From Acidimicrobiales bacterium MED-G01 (GTDB taxonomy: Bacteria > Actinomycetota > Acidimicrobiia > Acidimicrobiales > Poriferisodalaceae), in NCBI GenBank assembly GCA_002457435.1, contig NTLA01000006.1, forward strand, positions 1 to 64,000: a DNA stretch of 64,000 nucleotides, given 5' to 3'. Of the stretch, positions 9,115 to 16,939 are shown in pieces. Within the stretch, counting starts at the first letter, position 1, and each line of letters begins with the position of its first letter. Under the pieces are notes generated by a model. It was given only the letters and a program-made list of their open reading frames with translations, made no database searches and was not told where the DNA came from. Made by a program: the position numbers and the translations under genes.

Positions 9115-9215
9115 GGCGTTCTGTCTTCCTCGTTGGGCGCACTCTCAGCGTATTCCGATCATTGGCACATGTGCTCGATTTTTGGACGGAAGCGGCAAAT
9201 TGTTGGGAGGCTCAT

Positions 9216-9326
9216 ATGACCTTTCGGCGCGCAACCGGTGGAGCAAATAGCAGCCTTCGACGAACTGAATTAAAGGCCGCCGGCTACGGTACTGCTGCTC
9301 TGGACAGTCTTTTCGCTATGAAGTGA
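9216..9326 (+). CDS. Candidate 36-residue small ORF
   Basis: In the 269-base gap between 9115 and 9383 an ATG at 9216 follows a strong ribosome site (TGGGAGG ending five bases upstream) and opens a 36-codon frame ending TGA at 9326. The peptide is basic in its first half (MTFRRATGG, then SLRRTELKAAGYG) and ends SLFAMK. Its length alone could be chance; the ribosome site is the only positive sign. No function can be suggested. Confidence 0.3.
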   Translation: MTFRRATGGANSSLRRTELKAAGYGTAALDSLFAMK

Positions 9327-9383
9327 CGGCAAGGTTGGGGACCGCGAATCTCGATCACAAAACCAGTGGGGGAGTCGTACTGA

Positions 9384-11120
9384 TCAACCCCGACCATGTC
9401 TCAATAATTTGCCAGATGTCACCCCAGTGCACTCCCCAGATTTAAATGTTGTTTCGCCATTGACGATTATCCGGTCATACCCTGCAGCGCGTTGCACTCG
9501 CCTCCACTCACCGCCGGGCAAGTCGTACTCCACGTCGCCAATCCAGTTCGGAAGGATCTCAAGTTCCTCCATGTCATAGACCAGCACATCGGCCGCAGCA
9601 CCTTCGCGCAAAGTACCCCGATCACGGAATCCCGCTGCATGTGCTGGAAGATTAGATAGCCGATAATGAGCTTCTTCGAGAGTCACGACCTCTTCGTCGC
9701 GGACCAACCACGTCAGAAAATCTGTCGTGTAGGCACCACCTGTGAAGAATTTGGTGTGCGCGCCTCCGTCAGAGACACCCGGTATCGCGTAGGGAGACTC
9801 AGTCATCATCTCCGCCATGAACTCAGCGTTAGATCCCTTATCCGGTCCTAGGAATTCGACGTTCAGGTCGCCACGCAACGACAAGTCCAGCATCACCTCG
9901 ATGTGATGCTTCCCTTCCGTCTCAGCGATCTCTCCGACTGACTTGCCCACGTACTCTTGCAGATCGGCTTGACGGTTGACCCCTTGAACTACCAAGCTCC
10001 GCGGGTTACCTCCGACACCAGCTTGGATGACCTGCAGACGCTTGTCAGCCTCTTCGGCTTCCTCCATCAGGGCTTGCCGTAGCTCTGGATCTTGCATTTT
10101 TGCGATCTTCTCTTCTTTGGAGCCTGTCGTCACCGCTCGCCATGCAGGCGAGGCGTCGTAAAGATTCCAATGTTCCAAAGTGAAGGCAAAGCCAGCGCGA
10201 CCAGTGCCGCATTGTGCATAGATTGGAAGGCCTTTTTCGCGGCACTTGTCGATCCAACGCAATGGTCGCCTGTGCACTTCAGGATCCTGTCGAGCTGGGG
10301 CTACGACGTTGTGCAGGATTGGTCTCTGAGCCACTGCTGCCAAGTCTTCAAGAAACGCTATATCCGCCCGAATATCGCCTGTACCTTGCGTTATTTGAAT
10401 GAAACCTTCGTCACGATCGGCCAAGACCTGTGCGAGGTTAAGAATGTCCTCGTCACACATGATGTCAGTGACCATCGGCGAGCCGTCGAAATCGGCTTGG
10501 ACGCTATCGGGGCCGAGCCGCTGTATCGAGAATCCGCATAACCCGGCATCCATCCCTTCATGAAGAAGGCGTGCCATTTCCTTGCGTTCCACATCGGAGG
10601 CAGGGGTGCCAGCCTTTGCTTTCTCTAAGCCCATCACATAAGTCATCAGCGATGCCGTAGGCATGTACTGAATCACGTTGACACCCTTGGGAATTCGGTC
10701 CAAAGAATCTAGGTACTCAGGAATGGTCTCCCAATCCCACTCCATTCCTTGTTTCATGGATTCGAAAGGAATTGCTTCCGTACGCGTCATCGTCAACATT
10801 GAGCGTTCCCGAAAATCCTTGGCTACAGGGGCGAACCCGAAACCGCAGTTACCCAAAACGACCGACGTAACACCGTGGTATCCGGAGATCGTGCACCACG
10901 GATCCCACCGAATCTGAGCATCGTAATGTGTGTGCAAATCTACAAAACCAGGAGCGACAATCTTTCCAGTGGCATCTACCACCTCGTCGGCGACTCCATC
11001 TGCCCGACCACCGATTTTTGATATCCGACCGTCCTTTATCCATAGATCGCCCTGATAGCGAGGTACTCGAGTCCCATCAACGATGGTCCCTCCAGCGATG
11101 TGAATGTCGTACTCGGCCAT
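9384..11120 (-). CDS. N-acyl-D-amino-acid deacylase (amidohydrolase family)
   Basis: 578 residues from ATG 11120, preceded by GGGGG about six bases upstream; an upstream frame extension of 37 residues has no family likeness. The N-terminal MAEYDIHIAGGTIVDGT and the metal-binding GFVDLHTHYDAQ motif are typical of the D-aminoacylase/dihydroorotase-like amidohydrolases. NCGFGFAPV (likely zinc-site Cys) and SDGGAHTKFF with the catalytic Asp are also seen, and the C-terminus returns to the small beta domain (AADVLVYD). The enzyme would hydrolyse N-acylated D-amino acids or related amides, releasing an acid and an amino compound. Substrate is unknown. It is divergently placed from an alkyltransferase-like gene. 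Confidence 0.9.
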   Translation of the reverse strand: MAEYDIHIAGGTIVDGTRVPRYQGDLWIKDGRISKIGGRADGVADEVVDATGKIVAPGFVDLHTHYDAQIRWDPWCTISGYHGVTSVVLGNCGFGFAPVAKDFRERSMLTMTRTEAIPFESMKQGMEWDWETIPEYLDSLDRIPKGVNVIQYMPTASLMTYVMGLEKAKAGTPASDVERKEMARLLHEGMDAGLCGFSIQRLGPDSVQADFDGSPMVTDIMCDEDILNLAQVLADRDEGFIQITQGTGDIRADIAFLEDLAAVAQRPILHNVVAPARQDPEVHRRPLRWIDKCREKGLPIYAQCGTGRAGFAFTLEHWNLYDASPAWRAVTTGSKEEKIAKMQDPELRQALMEEAEEADKRLQVIQAGVGGNPRSLVVQGVNRQADLQEYVGKSVGEIAETEGKHHIEVMLDLSLRGDLNVEFLGPDKGSNAEFMAEMMTESPYAIPGVSDGGAHTKFFTGGAYTTDFLTWLVRDEEVVTLEEAHYRLSNLPAHAAGFRDRGTLREGAAADVLVYDMEELEILPNWIGDVEYDLPGGEWRRVQRAAGYDRIIVNGETTFKSGECTGVTSGKLLRHGRG

Positions 11121-11205
11121 ACTGCCCCCTGCGGTAATAAGAAACGCCTGATAAGAAATTAGAAAGCCTTGTATGACAAGAGTAATCATCTGACAACATC
11201 TATGC

Positions 11206-11511
11206 GTGCAAACCAACCCAGTTAACTCCACTCGAACCTTTGCGGCAGCGGTGGGGGAGGTCTTAGCTTCACTCGAAGAAGGTGACGTCTTGAGCTACGG
11301 CGAGGTAGCGGAAGAAGCTGGGTACCCGAGAAGCGCTCGGGCTGTCGGCCGATTTCTACAAGAGAACTCGGGCTTCCCCTGGTGGCGGATAGTTACTGCC
11401 GACGGGCGCCTCGCGCCGGGCCACGAGACGCGCCAAACAGAACTACTGCGTCGTGAAGGCATCGAGGTAAATGATGGTCACATAACCGCTATGAGACGAC
11501 GGACTCGCTAA
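11206..11511 (+). CDS. Alkyltransferase-like protein (MGMT family, no catalytic Cys)
   Basis: 101 residues from GTG 11206. The sequence is the DNA-binding domain of O6-alkylguanine transferases: a YGEVAEEAGYPRSARAVG helix-turn-helix with the arginine finger region. Where the methyl-accepting PCHR motif should be it reads PWWRIV (FPWWRIVTADGRL), so the acceptor Cys is Trp, as in the ATL proteins. ATL proteins bind O6-alkylguanine and hand the lesion to nucleotide excision repair rather than repairing it directly. An in-frame GTG is the only nearby start; the ATG at 11202 is in another frame. Confidence 0.92.
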   Translation: MQTNPVNSTRTFAAAVGEVLASLEEGDVLSYGEVAEEAGYPRSARAVGRFLQENSGFPWWRIVTADGRLAPGHETRQTELLRREGIEVNDGHITAMRRRTR

Positions 11512-11549
11512 AACCACTGGGGAACGCTGTATTTAAATAAGATCAATGC

Positions 11550-11747
11550 GTGGCCCGACCAAAGAAACCCAAAGCAGTTCGAAAACCCAAAAAGGCAAAG
11601 GTAGACGCGTTGCCCGAACACGTCAGACTCGCCATTGAAGCCAAGCAATCTCAAGGCGGCGGAAAACAAGCCGGCAAAGGAGCCGCCGGCCGCAACACGG
11701 GCTACGGTGGCGGAACGCCGAAGCGAACAGGCGGGCGAGACCGTTAG
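11550..11747 (+). CDS. Small basic Lys/Gly-rich protein
   Basis: 65 residues from GTG 11550. The first 17 residues are Lys/Arg/Pro-rich (MARPKKPKAVRKPKKAK), a short helix follows (LPEHVRLAIEAK), and the tail is Gly-rich with basic residues (GYGGGTPKRTGGRDR). The composition suggests a nucleic-acid-binding or otherwise disordered protein. It lies 38 bases after the ATL gene on the same strand. I do not recognise a family; the low-complexity but patterned sequence makes a real small gene more likely than chance. Confidence 0.55.
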   Translation: MARPKKPKAVRKPKKAKVDALPEHVRLAIEAKQSQGGGKQAGKGAAGRNTGYGGGTPKRTGGRDR

Positions 11748-11815
11748 GGCTTCGCCCTATTGCCTGAATCGGGTGCGGAGAGAGCGGTGCCCCCACACTT
11801 CATTAGGCTTGAGGT

Positions 11816-12196
11816 ATGAAACTCGAAACCGCAATAAAGATCACCAAGGGTTTCGAAGAAGCCTACGTAGCCGCCCACGCTAACCAAGACATCGAATTCC
11901 TTCGGGACGGATTCCACCCAGACGTCGAGATCTTTCTCAATGGCCGCCCGTTAGTGGAGGGTCGAGACGCCTACCTCGCCTACTGGGAGCCCATGCTTCC
12001 AGCCATGCGAGATTTCGCCCTGACCAAAACGTGTCGCGGAGTCGATGGCAACCAGATCACTGTTACCTACGAATGTTCGTTTACAACCCCGGATGGGGAC
12101 ACGAGGCTTGGCTACGGCATCGAACTGTGGGACATGGAAGACGGCCAGCTCCGCCGATGGAAGCATTTCGCCGCCGAGGTCGACCCACCCAGTTAG
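11816..12196 (+). CDS. SnoaL/NTF2-like fold protein
   Basis: 126 residues. The pattern of an N-terminal helix (FEEAYVAAHANQDIEFL), then FHPDVEIFLNGRPLVEGRDAYLAY in two strands and a helix, then a four-strand sheet ending GIELWDMEDGQLRRWKHF, is that of the SnoaL/NTF2-like alpha+beta barrel. Such proteins act as small-molecule isomerases, cyclases or binding proteins. Nothing in the pocket residues (Asp, His, Tyr are present) fixes a reaction. It stands alone between the small basic protein and the CDGSH gene. Confidence 0.8.
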   Translation: MKLETAIKITKGFEEAYVAAHANQDIEFLRDGFHPDVEIFLNGRPLVEGRDAYLAYWEPMLPAMRDFALTKTCRGVDGNQITVTYECSFTTPDGDTRLGYGIELWDMEDGQLRRWKHFAAEVDPPS

Positions 12197-12226
12197 TGGC
12201 AATGACGAGCCAGTGACAACGCGATC

Positions 12227-12430
12227 TCAATCCGGTGGGTTGAGAGTTCCATCGAAATTGTCCGTGTGACTTCCGTCACACATTGGTTTGGTGTTGGACA
12301 AGCCACAGCGACAAAGGGCCACCATATTGTCGCTCTCCCGAACGGTATTTCCTGCCTGGTCCTTCAGGACGCAAGGCCCCTGCACCAACAACGGTCCATC
12401 GTCGCGAATGTTCACTGTTACCTCAGCCAT
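12227..12430 (-). CDS. CDGSH iron-sulfur domain protein
   Basis: 67 residues. The defining motif CRCGLSNTKPMCDGSH (residues about 44-59) supplies three Cys and one His for a [2Fe-2S] cluster. The N-terminal part (VNIRDDGPLLVQGP) is the usual short beta strand region of bacterial CDGSH proteins. A strong ribosome site (GGAGGGG) precedes the ATG at 12430. These proteins carry redox-active, acid-labile clusters; the partner is unknown. It lies downstream of the SMP-30 gene on the same strand, with a 225-base gap. Confidence 0.95.
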   Translation of the reverse strand: MAEVTVNIRDDGPLLVQGPCVLKDQAGNTVRESDNMVALCRCGLSNTKPMCDGSHTDNFDGTLNPPD

Positions 12431-12553
12431 TTACCCCTCCAAGAGTCAACGTTCCCCTTGTATAGCGCCTAAACGGGGAGTCTGAGCCTCATTTCGCCAC
12501 CGAAAGGGGACAGATCACGAAAGCTGCCAGTTTCAAGACAAGATTACTACGTT

Positions 12554-12571
12554 ACATAATGTAGATTATGT
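12554..12571. promoter_or_regulatory. Operator-like inverted repeat upstream of the CDGSH gene
   Basis: ACATAA and TTATGT form perfect six-base arms around a six-base spacer, in the 225-base gap between the CDGSH gene and the SMP-30 gene. The local AT-rich context fits a promoter/operator region about 125 bases upstream of the CDGSH start. The short arm length means chance is possible. Confidence 0.3.
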
Positions 12572-12655
12572 GCGTTTTATGCGAAGGCACTGTCACGGAG
12601 ATCTCCGCCAAAGAGGCGGAACTGTTTGTTCGTGACCGTCACAACAGTCGGATTA

Positions 12656-13552
12656 TCAGAGGGTTTGGTGCAAAGCCATTCCCGGGACAGGCCACTCCAT
12701 TGCAAAGACGTGTCCGTGGTCTGATGATGTTATGAACAAAGTACGGAAGTCCTTTCCTCCGAAGCAGCAGTTTGTTGGCCCAGGTTCGGGAAGTTCAATA
12801 ACTTCGATAGGACGCCCGTCATCTCCGCCGAGCACGAAAATATTGCTTGACCCATGCCCTGCGACGATGATTCGCCCTAATTCATCGAAGCAAAATCCAT
12901 CAGGTACTGATCTTCGCCCAATCATTCCGTTGGGCTTAGGCGCTCGGGACAGAATGCCCGGTTCCTCAATTCGGTAGCTGAGGAGCATGCCTGTTAATGA
13001 TTCACACACAATAAGGATTCGGCCGTCCGCTCGGACACCCAGGCCGTTCGGAAACCCAATGTCCGTTGCGACCCGAGAAGCGTTGCCATCAATATCGACG
13101 TAACACACTGATCCTCCGGTTCTTTCTCCGCCGACAAGTCCGCTCCACACGGGGTCGGTGAAGTAGTAGCCACCATGTTGATCGAAGCAGACATCGTTTG
13201 GTGAATTGAGTGGTACTCCATCGATTTCATCAAGGTCTCCGATAATTTCCCCGGCAGCGTTGACGCGTTGCATCACACCGGGTCCGTTGTCAGGCTCACC
13301 TGACTCAGCAGTCGAAGGCACATCCGATGGCCACCTTCCGCCGTTGTTGCAGACCAGCAAGTCACCGCTGGTGTCGAACGCTGCACCATTTGGCCCGCCG
13401 CCTGTGTGGGCATATGTGGAAACGGTTCCGTCTTCGGCGATCCTTGAGATCCGTTGCCCAGCGAGTTCAGTCACATAAAGGGCGCCGTCTGGTCCGATAG
13501 CTGGGCCCTCGGGAAACATGAGTCCCTCGGCAAGTTGGTCAATTTGGCTCAC
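12656..13552 (-). CDS. SMP-30/gluconolactonase-like beta-propeller protein
   Basis: 298 residues. The start (LAEGLMFPEGPAIGPDGALYVTEL) and the repeated G.D..G......N motifs (LNSPNDVCFDQHGGYYFTDP, FPNGLGVRADGRILIVCES, VPDGFCFDELGRIIVAG) are the blades of the six-bladed SMP-30 propeller. The Glu of the first blade, Asn of NSPND and Asp of VPDG are the expected divalent-metal ligands. Relatives are lactonases acting on sugar or other lactones. It is 72 bases downstream of an SDR dehydrogenase on the same strand, so a dehydrogenase-lactonase pair in one catabolic step is plausible. Confidence 0.88.
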   Translation of the reverse strand: MSQIDQLAEGLMFPEGPAIGPDGALYVTELAGQRISRIAEDGTVSTYAHTGGGPNGAAFDTSGDLLVCNNGGRWPSDVPSTAESGEPDNGPGVMQRVNAAGEIIGDLDEIDGVPLNSPNDVCFDQHGGYYFTDPVWSGLVGGERTGGSVCYVDIDGNASRVATDIGFPNGLGVRADGRILIVCESLTGMLLSYRIEEPGILSRAPKPNGMIGRRSVPDGFCFDELGRIIVAGHGSSNIFVLGGDDGRPIEVIELPEPGPTNCCFGGKDFRTLFITSSDHGHVFAMEWPVPGMALHQTL

Positions 13553-13624
13553 GATTTACTACCTCCGCAGGCAACGAACGACGGTTAAAAGCGGGTCGGG
13601 ATCTGAGGCTGATGGTCTACGGGG

Positions 13625-14365
13625 CTATCCGACTGACAATCCGCCATCTATAACAAACTCCGATCCGGTGCAGTAGCTGCTTTCATGGGACGCTAGCCAC
13701 AAAACCAACTCAGCGACCTCTGCAGCCTCTGCGCTTCGGCCCATGGGGACAAGAGACTCGACCCTGGGTTGGAGATTATCCGGGAATTGGTCGAGCATCG
13801 CTGTCTCGATCAGGCCTGGGTGCACCGAGTTGACTCTGATGTTGTGACGGGCCAGTTCATGCGCAGCAGATTTAGTCATCCCTCGCACCGCCCACTTACT
13901 AACTGAATAAGAGAACTGAAAGCCAACACCTTGGAGACCTGCTACGGAGGAAATATTAACTATTGAGCCACTCTGCTGTTTCTTCATTTCATCAACCACA
14001 GCCTGCATTCCCAAGAAAACACCCGTGCAATTGACTTCCATAATTCGTTCGAAATCCTCTCTGGAGGATCGGGTAAGGCGATCGAACAGCAGAATCCCTG
14101 CGTTGTTTACGAGAATATCTATGGATTTGCCCTCATCTACAAGGCCCCTAACCACCGATGCCCAATTCTCTTCATCGGTGACGTCAAGGTGACGGAAAGT
14201 CGCCGAATGACCAAGCTCTTTGGCGAGGGCTTGCCCTTCACTGTCCAAGACGTCTGCTATCACGACGAAGGCTCCCTCGTCGACGAAACGCCGAGCTTCT
14301 GCCGCTCCTTGTCCTCGCGCGCCGCCAGTAATTATCGCTACACAGTCTCTTAGTCGCTCACCCAT
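13625..14365 (-). CDS. SDR-family oxidoreductase
   Basis: 246 residues from ATG 14365 (GGAG ribosome site just upstream); the ORF extends 16 codons further without family likeness. The nucleotide motif TGGARGQG, the DVTDEENW region, NNAGIL, the catalytic Ser in NISSVAG and the YSVSK Tyr-Lys pair are all intact, so it should be an active NAD(P)-dependent alcohol/ketone dehydrogenase. The C-terminal CTGSEFVIDGGLSVG is typical of glucose dehydrogenase and hydroxysteroid dehydrogenase-like members. It precedes the SMP-30 protein on the same strand; the substrate cannot be told. Confidence 0.92.
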   Translation of the reverse strand: MGERLRDCVAIITGGARGQGAAEARRFVDEGAFVVIADVLDSEGQALAKELGHSATFRHLDVTDEENWASVVRGLVDEGKSIDILVNNAGILLFDRLTRSSREDFERIMEVNCTGVFLGMQAVVDEMKKQQSGSIVNISSVAGLQGVGFQFSYSVSKWAVRGMTKSAAHELARHNIRVNSVHPGLIETAMLDQFPDNLQPRVESLVPMGRSAEAAEVAELVLWLASHESSYCTGSEFVIDGGLSVG

Positions 14366-14495
14366 AGCTCCAGTATTAATCGAAAACGCAGGCAACACCA
14401 TCCATGAGAGCAACGCACCCCTTTTGACGACCTGAAAACCGGCTCAGCGCTTCAGGTTGGGCGCCTGCTCACAGCGAGCTCCCTGCAGCTAAGTT

Positions 14496-14840
14496 GTGGC
14501 AGTGGCACAGAAGCGTTGGATCACTGAGTTGGGTTTAGGTGTCGACGTTCATGGGTCTGATTACACCAAAGCTGCTAAACGAGCCATCTCCGATGCGCTG
14601 CGTCACAGCAGTTTGAACTTCTTTGAAATCACAGGCAAGTCACCAAACGACATGAACATTGAGGTAGTCCTGGGCGCGTCACCGAACGGCGTAATCGATT
14701 CAGCGGAGGTAGCTAAGGAGATCCCTTATGGCACAGTCACAGTGACAGTGGTTCCGGGTGGACTGGATGTTCCTTCTCCGAACGGCAAGGACCAACTGAC
14801 AATGGTTAACGCGGCGATCCTGGTGAGCTTCGACGACTAG
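14496..14840 (+). CDS. Lin0512 family protein
   Basis: 114 residues from GTG 14496. The N-terminal ITELGLGVDVHGSDYTKAA and the following AISDALRHSSLNFFEI are hallmarks of the Lin0512/TIGR02058 family, small conserved proteins of unknown function. The remaining strand-rich part ends AAILVSFDD. It lies alone between the SDR gene and the topoisomerase genes and converges on parE with a 47-base gap that shows no clear terminator. Family recognition is good, function unknown. Confidence 0.88.
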   Translation: MAVAQKRWITELGLGVDVHGSDYTKAAKRAISDALRHSSLNFFEITGKSPNDMNIEVVLGASPNGVIDSAEVAKEIPYGTVTVTVVPGGLDVPSPNGKDQLTMVNAAILVSFDD

Positions 14841-14887
14841 GAACAAACGTTTCTTGCATGATGGGGCGCACAGCGAAGGTGCAGGCT

Positions 14888-16939
14888 CTATACGTCTAAC
14901 GCGTGGCCGTAATCTTTGCTGTGCTTGACGATGAAGTCCTTTCGAGGCTCGACAGGAGCACCCATCATCACCTCAAACGCCTTCTCGGCTTTCTTCGCAT
15001 CTTCAAGCGTTATTCGACGAAGCACCCGGGTCTCCGCGTTGAGCGTGGTCTCTAAAAGTTCATCGTCATCCATCTCGCCGAGACCCTTGAAACGCGTGAC
15101 CCGGTAACGCCTTCCTTTTTCGGTCAATTCGGAGGCCCGTCTCTCCAAATCATCTTCCGAATAAACGAATTCTTTATCTTGCCCAAGGATCAATGCGTGA
15201 GTAGGTGGTTGAGCTGCGTAGACGTGACCGTTTTCCAGCAGAGGCCGCATGTAATGGTAGATGAGGGTTAAGACCAGACATCTGATGTGACTACCGTCTA
15301 CATCAGCATCGGCAAGAAGAATAAGACGCTCGTACCGTCGGGCGGACAAATCGAACTCAGGTCCCGATCCCCCACCGACTGCAGTGAATAACGCTCTGGC
15401 TTCAGCGTTATCGAGGACTGCTTTTTTGGTTCCCTTACCAGCGTTGACAACTTTGCCGCGGAGCGGCAGAACTGCCTGCCAAGCGCTGTCGCGAGCTCTT
15501 TTCGCTGGCCCAGCCGCAGAATCCCCTTCGACTATGAGCAACTCACCATCCGGGTGTAGGCGGCAATCAGATAATTTGTCGGGTAGTCCGTTGTTGCCCA
15601 GTTGCGCTGCTTTCCTACGATTGTCCAGTGCTTGCTTTGTGCTAACCCGATTGACGATCGCATCAGCCACCTTGTCGAGAATCGCCTTGACGTGAACCTT
15701 CTTCGACCCTTTCGCTGAACCGTCAAACCACTCTTTCAAACCGTCGCGAGCAACGGCGCCAACAATCTTTTGGGCTTCCGGAGTCCCTAATTCGCGCTTG
15801 GTCTGGCCCCGAAACTGTGGTTCCGGGAAAACGGCCCGAACTACAGCGATTAGGCCCTCCTGCGCGTCTTCCTTCTGGACTTTGGCACCATCTTTGAGTT
15901 TTCGTAGCTTTCGCAGATCAGCTGCGCTGAGAGCCTGATTGAGGGCCATGGTCAGCGAACGTTCGAAGCCGGCGACGTGTGTACCTCCGTCTGGTGTGGG
16001 GATGGTGTTAACAAAACTGATAATTCGACTCTCATAATTCTGGACCCATCTGAGGGCGATATCGACGTGGCATTCTCGCGTCACTTCAGTTAACTTCCCG
16101 TCGACTGGTACTTTCTCTAGGAAGTCGGCTACGCCCTCTACCCGGACTAAGCCGGTAACTGGTTGGTTATCCCCTGACAAGAAGTCGACGTAATCGGACA
16201 GACCGCCTTTAGATACGAATTCTTCGCTCGAACGCTTCGAGCCTTTACGTTTGTCGGCAAGTCTAATTTTCAGACCGGGCACCAAAAAACAGACCTGCCC
16301 GAGACGCTCCCTAACCTCGTCATAGTCAATTGATGCTTCTGGGTCAAAGATGTCTTTGTCGGGCCAAAACCGAACCCTGGTGCCAGTTCGGTTCGAAGGT
16401 ACCTTTCCCACTTTTTTGAGCGCGTGCCCTGCAGTGAATCGGCCATTTTGCGCGCGCTGCCCAGCGACTTGGTCCTTAAATTCCAGCCTGTGGGTTGAAC
16501 TCTTACGATCAACTTCGACCTCCATGCGATCGGACAAAGCGTTGACTACCGATGCTCCAACTCCGTGGAGTCCACCTGACGCTCCATAGGCTCCGTTGCC
16601 GAATTTCCCTCCGGCATGCAATTCGGTAAACACGACCTCTAAGGCCGTGATATTCCCTTCCTTTTTCTCGATTGGAATACCTCGTCCATCGTCAGCGACT
16701 TCATAGGATCCGTCCGAGTGGAAGGTAACTTCGACCACTTTGGCGTGACCGGCTGCTGCCTCATCAACCCCATTATCGATAATTTCCCATAAGAGATGGG
16801 TCAATCCGCCGGAGCCTGTTCCGCCTATGTACATGCCTGGCCGCTTTCGAACGGCCTCAAGGCCTTCAAGCACCTCTATCTGATCGGCGTTGTAAGTTCC
16901 GGTATTTTTAGCTGGGTTTCCCCTAGTAGCGGCGGCCAT
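14888..16939 (-). CDS. parE: DNA topoisomerase IV subunit B
   Basis: 683 residues from ATG 16939, whose first base overlaps the parC stop (TAATG). The frame continues to 17137 but that extension lies inside parC and has no family likeness. GHKL ATPase motifs are present: WEIIDNGVDEAAAG, DDGRGIPIE and GGLHGVGASVVNA. The Toprim region reads LLIVEGDSAAGPAK with later DADVDGSHI metal-binding Asp residues. The EGDSAAG variant of the usual EGDSAGG and the pairing with a GyrA-box-less subunit favour ParE over GyrB. It supplies ATP hydrolysis for decatenation. Gyrase genes would be expected elsewhere in the genome. Confidence 0.9.
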   Translation of the reverse strand: MAAATRGNPAKNTGTYNADQIEVLEGLEAVRKRPGMYIGGTGSGGLTHLLWEIIDNGVDEAAAGHAKVVEVTFHSDGSYEVADDGRGIPIEKKEGNITALEVVFTELHAGGKFGNGAYGASGGLHGVGASVVNALSDRMEVEVDRKSSTHRLEFKDQVAGQRAQNGRFTAGHALKKVGKVPSNRTGTRVRFWPDKDIFDPEASIDYDEVRERLGQVCFLVPGLKIRLADKRKGSKRSSEEFVSKGGLSDYVDFLSGDNQPVTGLVRVEGVADFLEKVPVDGKLTEVTRECHVDIALRWVQNYESRIISFVNTIPTPDGGTHVAGFERSLTMALNQALSAADLRKLRKLKDGAKVQKEDAQEGLIAVVRAVFPEPQFRGQTKRELGTPEAQKIVGAVARDGLKEWFDGSAKGSKKVHVKAILDKVADAIVNRVSTKQALDNRRKAAQLGNNGLPDKLSDCRLHPDGELLIVEGDSAAGPAKRARDSAWQAVLPLRGKVVNAGKGTKKAVLDNAEARALFTAVGGGSGPEFDLSARRYERLILLADADVDGSHIRCLVLTLIYHYMRPLLENGHVYAAQPPTHALILGQDKEFVYSEDDLERRASELTEKGRRYRVTRFKGLGEMDDDELLETTLNAETRVLRRITLEDAKKAEKAFEVMMGAPVEPRKDFIVKHSKDYGHALDV

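Noticed and set aside
9115-9383. A tRNA or structured RNA in the 269-base gap
   Set aside because: No cloverleaf or T-loop-like sequence (GTTCRANNC with pairing arms) could be seen; the same holds for the other gaps of 200 bases or more.
12568-12735. A 55-codon plus-strand frame beginning Met-Cys-x-x-Cys
   Set aside because: Its last 80 bases are antisense to the SMP-30 gene, there is no ribosome site, and no family likeness.
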